In this document: in pieces, positions 30,742 to 33,792 of the stretch
Layout: the number at the start of each line of letters is the position of its first letter
Numbering within the stretch: position 1 is the stretch's first letter
From: an uncultured Oscillospiraceae bacterium
Lineage (GTDB): Bacteria; Bacillota; Clostridia; Oscillospirales; Oscillospiraceae
Direction: 5' to 3'
DNA: 33,792 nucleotides
Assembly: GCA_944386885.1 (NCBI GenBank)
Contig: CALXCU010000176.1
Coordinates: 1-33,792, forward strand
Made by a program: the position numbers and the translations under genes
Notes under the pieces: model-generated
Seen by the model: the letters and a program-made list of their open reading frames with translations, nothing else
Told to the model about the DNA's origin: nothing
The model's database searches: none

Positions 30742-32265
30742 ATGCAACGACCCCGCCTGTCCCTGGGCGACTACTACCAGCTGCTGCTGCGTCACGGGCT
30801 GCTGGCGGATTGGACGCCGCTCCGGGCGGATTTGAGCCGGGAGGTGGCCCTGGTGGCCTGCGACTCCCAAAAGGTGGTGCCCGGCACCCTCTTTCTCTGC
30901 AAGGGGGCGGCCTTTAAGGGAACGTATCTTGCCGGCGCGCTGCACAAGGGGGCTTTCGCCTATGTGAGCGAGCGGCCCTACCCGGAGGGCAGGGGCGCCC
31001 CGTGCATTCAAGTCACCGACATCCGCGCGGCCATGGGCCTCATGGCCGACCTGGCTTACGGCCACCCCTCAGGGGCGCTCTCCATCACAGGCATTACCGG
31101 CACCAAGGGCAAGACGACCACGGCCTATTACCTGAAGGCTATCCTGGACGCCTGGCGGACGGGGGAGGGAAAGAAGGCCAGCGCCATTCTCTCCACCATC
31201 GTCACCGACGACGGGGTGGAGCGCCGCCCGGCCAAGCTCACCACCCCGGAGCCCCTGGACCTGCAGCGCCACCTCTTTCATGCCTGGAGCGCCGGCAGCG
31301 AGTACGTGACCATGGAGGTCTCCAGCCAGGCCCTCAAGTATGGCCGGGTCATCGGGGTGGACCTGGCCTGTGCGGTGTTCCTCAACATCGGGGAGGATCA
31401 CATCTCACCCGTGGAGCACCCGGACTGGGCGGACTACTTTGCCTCCAAGCTGCTCATCTTCCGGCAGGCCCGCTGCGCCTGCGTGAACCTGGACTGCGAC
31501 CACGCCCAAGAGGTGCTGTCGGCCGCCCAGGGCTGCCAACAGGTGGTGACCTGGTCTCAGCGGGACCCGGGGGCCGACGTATATGCCTCCCAGATTCGCA
31601 AGGAGAGGGAGGGCATTCGCTTCCGGGTGCGCACCCCCCGGTATGAGGGGGAGCTGCTGCTGGGGATGCCGGGGCTCTTCAACGTGGAGAACGCCCTGGC
31701 CGCTGTGGCGGCGGCGGAGGTGTACGGCATCCCGAAAGAGGCGGTCTCCGCCGGCTTGGCCCACGCTGCCGTCCCCGGCCGGATGGAGCACTACGCCTCC
31801 GCCGACGGGCAGGTCTCCGTCATCGTGGATTACGCCCACAACGGCATGAGCCTGGAGGCCCTTCTCCGCTCGGCCCGGGCGGAGTACCCCGGCCGGGAAT
31901 TGACGGTGGTCTTCGGCTGTACCGGCGGGAAAGGCATTGACCGCCGGGAGGGCATGGGGACGGCCGCCGGAGCCCTGGCCGACCGGATTATCCTCACGGA
32001 GGACGACCCGGGCCCCGAAGAGGTGGAAGCGATCTGCGCCCATATCCAGCGCTATCTGGACCCCTACGGCAAGATTGGACAGGTCATCCCCAATCGGGAG
32101 GAGGCGGTGGCCCGGGCGATTCTGGAGTGCGCCCCTCCGGCGGTGGTGGTGCTGGCGGGCAAGGGCTGCGAGACCGCCCAGAAGCGGAAAAACGGTCCCG
32201 AGCCCTGCGTGCCCGACGGTCTTTTGGCCCAGAAGGCCCTGGCCCGGCGGGAGGGGCGCGGATGA
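30742..32265 (+). CDS. MurE-type Mur ligase
   Basis: An ATP-dependent amino acid ligase of the MurE kind (507 residues), which adds the third residue to UDP-MurNAc-L-Ala-D-Glu. The N-terminal domain has DSQKVVPGTLFLCKG, the P-loop is GTKGKTT (120-126), and the central domain has TTPEPLDLQ, VSSQALKYGR and FLNIGEDH. VDYAHNGMSLE and FGCTGGKGIDRREGM lead into the C-terminal domain. The specificity motif, DNPR in meso-diaminopimelate enzymes, reads DDPGPE here (ILTEDDPGPEE), which argues against DAP. The start is uncertain: ATG 30742 is chosen with GGTGG about 8 bases upstream, but GTG 30730 or 30733 is possible. Its stop overlaps queG. Confidence 0.87.
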   Translation: MQRPRLSLGDYYQLLLRHGLLADWTPLRADLSREVALVACDSQKVVPGTLFLCKGAAFKGTYLAGALHKGAFAYVSERPYPEGRGAPCIQVTDIRAAMGLMADLAYGHPSGALSITGITGTKGKTTTAYYLKAILDAWRTGEGKKASAILSTIVTDDGVERRPAKLTTPEPLDLQRHLFHAWSAGSEYVTMEVSSQALKYGRVIGVDLACAVFLNIGEDHISPVEHPDWADYFASKLLIFRQARCACVNLDCDHAQEVLSAAQGCQQVVTWSQRDPGADVYASQIRKEREGIRFRVRTPRYEGELLLGMPGLFNVENALAAVAAAEVYGIPKEAVSAGLAHAAVPGRMEHYASADGQVSVIVDYAHNGMSLEALLRSARAEYPGRELTVVFGCTGGKGIDRREGMGTAAGALADRIILTEDDPGPEEVEAICAHIQRYLDPYGKIGQVIPNREEAVARAILECAPPAVVVLAGKGCETAQKRKNGPEPCVPDGLLAQKALARREGRG

Positions 32266-33110
32266 ACCCCGCCCTGCTGGAGGATCTCTTTTCCGGCGTG
32301 GGGGCGGCCGCCTGGGGCCAGACGGCGTACACAGCCCTCTTGCCCCACATGGACGCCGCCGCCCAGGCGAAGGCACAGGCCCTCTGCCCGAATCCGGGGA
32401 CGGTGCTGGTGGCGGCTTTCCCCTACTACGCGCCCTCCGGGGCGGGAAACCTGTCCCGGTACGCCCGGGGCCGGGACTACCATCTGGTACTGGGGAAGCG
32501 CCTGGGGACGGTGTGCGGAAAGCTGGAGACGGCCTTCCCCCAGAACTCGTTTGTCCCCGGTGTGGACAGTTCCCCTCTGCCCGAGCGGGAGGCCGCCTGG
32601 GCCGCGGGGCTGGGCCTGCGGGGGCGGAACGGCCTGGTGATCCTGCCTCCATGGGGGTCCTGGGTGTTTTTGGGGACGGTGCTCACCGACCTGCCCCCGG
32701 ACTTCCCCCCTGCTGTTCCCAGCGGGGAGTGTCTGAACTGCGGCAGATGTGCCGGCGCCTGCCCCGGCGGAGCCCTGCTGGGGGGACGTTTTGACCCGGA
32801 GAAATGCCTCTCCCACCTGACCCAGAAGAAGGGGGACCTTCCACCGGAGCAGGCCGCCCTGGTGGCCGCCCATTCCATGGCCTGGGGGTGCGATATCTGC
32901 CAGGAGGTCTGCCCCTATAACGCTGCGCCGGAGCAAACCAAGTTATCCACATTTTCAAATGATTTGGTGGAAAACTTGACGCTGGAGATGGTGGAAGGGG
33001 CCACCAACCGCAGCTTTAAAGCCCAATGGGGGGAGCGGGCCTTTGCCTGGCGGGGGCCGGGGGTGATCCGCCGGAACCTGGCGTTGCAGGGGAAGCAAAA
33101 AAAGGAATAA
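32262..33110 (+). CDS. queG: Epoxyqueuosine reductase QueG-like
   Basis: Cobalamin- and Fe-S-dependent enzyme that reduces epoxyqueuosine to queuosine at tRNA position 34. The 282 residues have the N-terminal DUF1730 region (VLVAAFPYY, YARGRDYHLVL, VDSSPLPEREAAWAAGLGLRGRNG) and two 4Fe-4S motifs. The first is C157, C160, C163, C167 (CLNCGRCAGACP); the second begins C210, C213, C217 (CDICQEVCPYN). The HEAT-like C-terminal repeats of longer QueG (about 380 residues) are reduced to a short tail, as in many Firmicutes. Its start codon overlaps the Mur ligase stop (ATGA), so the two are translationally coupled. No other queuosine gene is in the window. Confidence 0.88.
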   Translation: MNPALLEDLFSGVGAAAWGQTAYTALLPHMDAAAQAKAQALCPNPGTVLVAAFPYYAPSGAGNLSRYARGRDYHLVLGKRLGTVCGKLETAFPQNSFVPGVDSSPLPEREAAWAAGLGLRGRNGLVILPPWGSWVFLGTVLTDLPPDFPPAVPSGECLNCGRCAGACPGGALLGGRFDPEKCLSHLTQKKGDLPPEQAALVAAHSMAWGCDICQEVCPYNAAPEQTKLSTFSNDLVENLTLEMVEGATNRSFKAQWGERAFAWRGPGVIRRNLALQGKQKKE

Positions 33111-33161
33111 CCGCCGCCCATTCCGGCGATACTGAGGTATCAACGGAAAGGCGGCGGTTTT
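33110..33161 (+). promoter_or_regulatory. Three-tier hairpin between queG and the CBS gene
   Basis: Three nested stems fold the whole gap: ACCGCCGCC (33110-33118) with GGCGGCGGT (33150-33158), TTCCG (33121-33125) with CGGAA (33144-33148), and GATAC (33128-33132) with GTATC (33137-33141) closing a TGAG loop. It is followed by TTT and at once by the CBS start codon at 33162. It could terminate queG transcription, but it also buries the only ribosome binding site of the CBS gene (GGAAAGG, 33145-33151). The pairing is exact; the role is inferred. Confidence 0.7.
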
Positions 33162-33632
33162 ATGTTGGTAAAAGACCTGATGACGACCCCGGTGGTTACC
33201 ATCACCCCGGGGGAGAGCACCGCTCTGGCGGCCCGGCTGCTGTCCCGGTACGACCTGGGAGCGCTGCCCGTATGCCAGAATGACGGGCGGCTGCGGGGGA
33301 TCGTCACCGACCGGGATTTGGTGCTGCGCTGCCTGGCGCCGGGCGAGAACCCGGAGCGGGTGCCCATCGGCGATATCATGACCCGCAACTGCGCCTGGGT
33401 CTCCCCCGAGGCCAATGTGGAGGAGGCCGCACAGGTCATGGCCGCGGCCCAGGTGCGCCGCCTGCCGGTGGTGGAAGACCGGCGGGTGGTGGGAATGCTC
33501 TCCCTGGGGGATCTGGCCCGCAGCCGCACCTGCGAGATGGAGGCGGGAGAGGCGTTTGCCGAGATCGCCCGCGGGGTCCGGCGCCCTGCCGCCCCGCCCC
33601 GCCGGCTGAAAGATCCGCCGGGGGCCCTCTGA
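33162..33632 (+). CDS. CBS-domain pair protein
   Basis: A 156-residue protein made of two CBS domains and a short basic, proline-rich tail. The first CBS begins VKDLMTTPVVTITPGES and includes GALPVCQNDGRLRGIVTDRDLV; the second begins IGDIMTRNCAWVSPEANVEEAA and includes RRLPVVEDRRVVGMLSLGDLA. Such stand-alone pairs bind adenine nucleotides or similar ligands and act as sensors; the layout is like Hrp1-type proteins. ATG 33162 fits the family start, but its ribosome binding site lies in the hairpin at 33110-33158. It converges with the kinase gene on the other strand. Ligand and target are unknown. Confidence 0.88.
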   Translation: MLVKDLMTTPVVTITPGESTALAARLLSRYDLGALPVCQNDGRLRGIVTDRDLVLRCLAPGENPERVPIGDIMTRNCAWVSPEANVEEAAQVMAAAQVRRLPVVEDRRVVGMLSLGDLARSRTCEMEAGEAFAEIARGVRRPAAPPRRLKDPPGAL

Positions 33633-33658
33633 GTACGTCCAGGAAGCACCCCTTACCG

Positions 33659-33792
33659 CTATGGCGTGGGGGGAGCAGAGGAACCGTCCTTGTAGAGGGG
33701 GAGAGAGATGACAAAGCTGGTGAAGCGGCCGTTGGACTCGGCCCGGATGGACCCGCCATGGCGCTCTACGATCTCCTTGGCGATGGCCAGAC
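33659..33792 (-). CDS. Sensor histidine kinase, C-terminal end only
   Basis: Forty-three codons and a TAG stop on the minus strand, running off the right edge. The residues LAIAKEIVERHGGSIRAESN followed by GRFTSFVISLPL are the G2-box end of a HATPase_c domain, closing a sensor kinase. A short Ser/Pro tail follows. The rest, including the histidine and sensor domain, is outside the window. As the only kinase in view it is a candidate partner for the VanR-like regulator 3 kb to the left, but it more likely pairs with a regulator further right. Confidence 0.85.
   Translation of the reverse strand, partial: LAIAKEIVERHGGSIRAESNGRFTSFVISLPLYKDGSSAPPTP

Noticed and set aside
1..33792. Mobile elements, CRISPR arrays, toxin-antitoxin or phage defence genes
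   Set aside because: No transposase, integrase, spaced direct repeats, or known defence family was recognised in any frame; all large frames are accounted for by core genes.
29959..33792. A vancomycin resistance cluster
   Set aside because: Only the regulator resembles a van component. There is no D-Ala-D-Lac or D-Ala-D-Ser ligase, VanH, VanX, VanY or VanT in the window, and the ATP-grasp protein resembles D-Asp ligase rather than VanA/Ddl.

Overview
The window looks like a chromosomal core segment of a high-GC (low-to-mid 60s % by eye) Firmicute of class Clostridia, probably in the Oscillospiraceae/Flavonifractor-like range. The evidence is the gene content and order (HemZ, MiaB-MutS-MutL-Hfq, YggS-SepF-DivIVA-IleS, RecJ-RSH), AGGAGG-type ribosome binding sites, sigma-A-type promoters and an isoleucine T-box. 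The taxonomic placement is inference; there is no rRNA or tRNA gene to anchor it. I saw no insertion sequence, prophage, CRISPR array or integrase.

Layout. (1) 1-6015, minus strand: an operon reading leftward from a strong promoter at about 6085-6113. In transcription order it holds a degenerate alanine-racemase-fold protein, D-aminoacyl-tRNA deacylase (dtd), a metallo-beta-lactamase-fold hydrolase, HemZ, a uridine-kinase-like protein and the Mrp/ApbC ATPase. Ribosomal protein L21 then follows from its own perfect promoter with a structured leader. (2) 6144-16830, plus strand: miaB, mutS, a CPBP membrane protease, mutL, hfq, an HlyD-like membrane protein, yggS, sepF and divIVA, tightly spaced. 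(3) 16836-20755: a promoter and an isoleucine T-box riboswitch (specifier ATC) controlling a tiny zinc-ribbon protein, a second divergent SepF-like protein with an acidic Pro/Glu tail, and ileS, closed by a terminator. (4) 20826-23371: DUF1836 protein, DegV protein and prmA, closed by a terminator. (5) 23431-29874: recJ and a bifunctional RelA/SpoT homologue, then a D-aspartate ligase (ATP-grasp) and an Asp/Glu-family racemase. (6) 29906-33792: a VanR-like response regulator on its own promoter and terminator, a MurE-type Mur ligase overlapping queG, a CBS-pair protein behind a large hairpin, and the last 43 residues of a histidine kinase on the opposite strand, cut by the window edge.

How the parts work together. 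Two themes stand out beyond housekeeping. The first is cell-wall chemistry at 27.9-32.3 kb. A racemase able to supply D-Asp, a ligase resembling the enzyme that adds D-Asp to the peptidoglycan stem, a Mur ligase lacking the meso-diaminopimelate DNPR signature, and a regulator resembling VanR all sit within about 4.5 kb. The second is division and translation coupling at 15.5-20.7 kb, where a second SepF lies inside an Ile-tRNA-responsive transcript.

The most unusual single protein is the alanine-racemase-fold product at 4948-6015. It has lost the PLP-binding lysine and at least two further active-site residues. These points are read directly from the sequence. Their functional meaning is inference.
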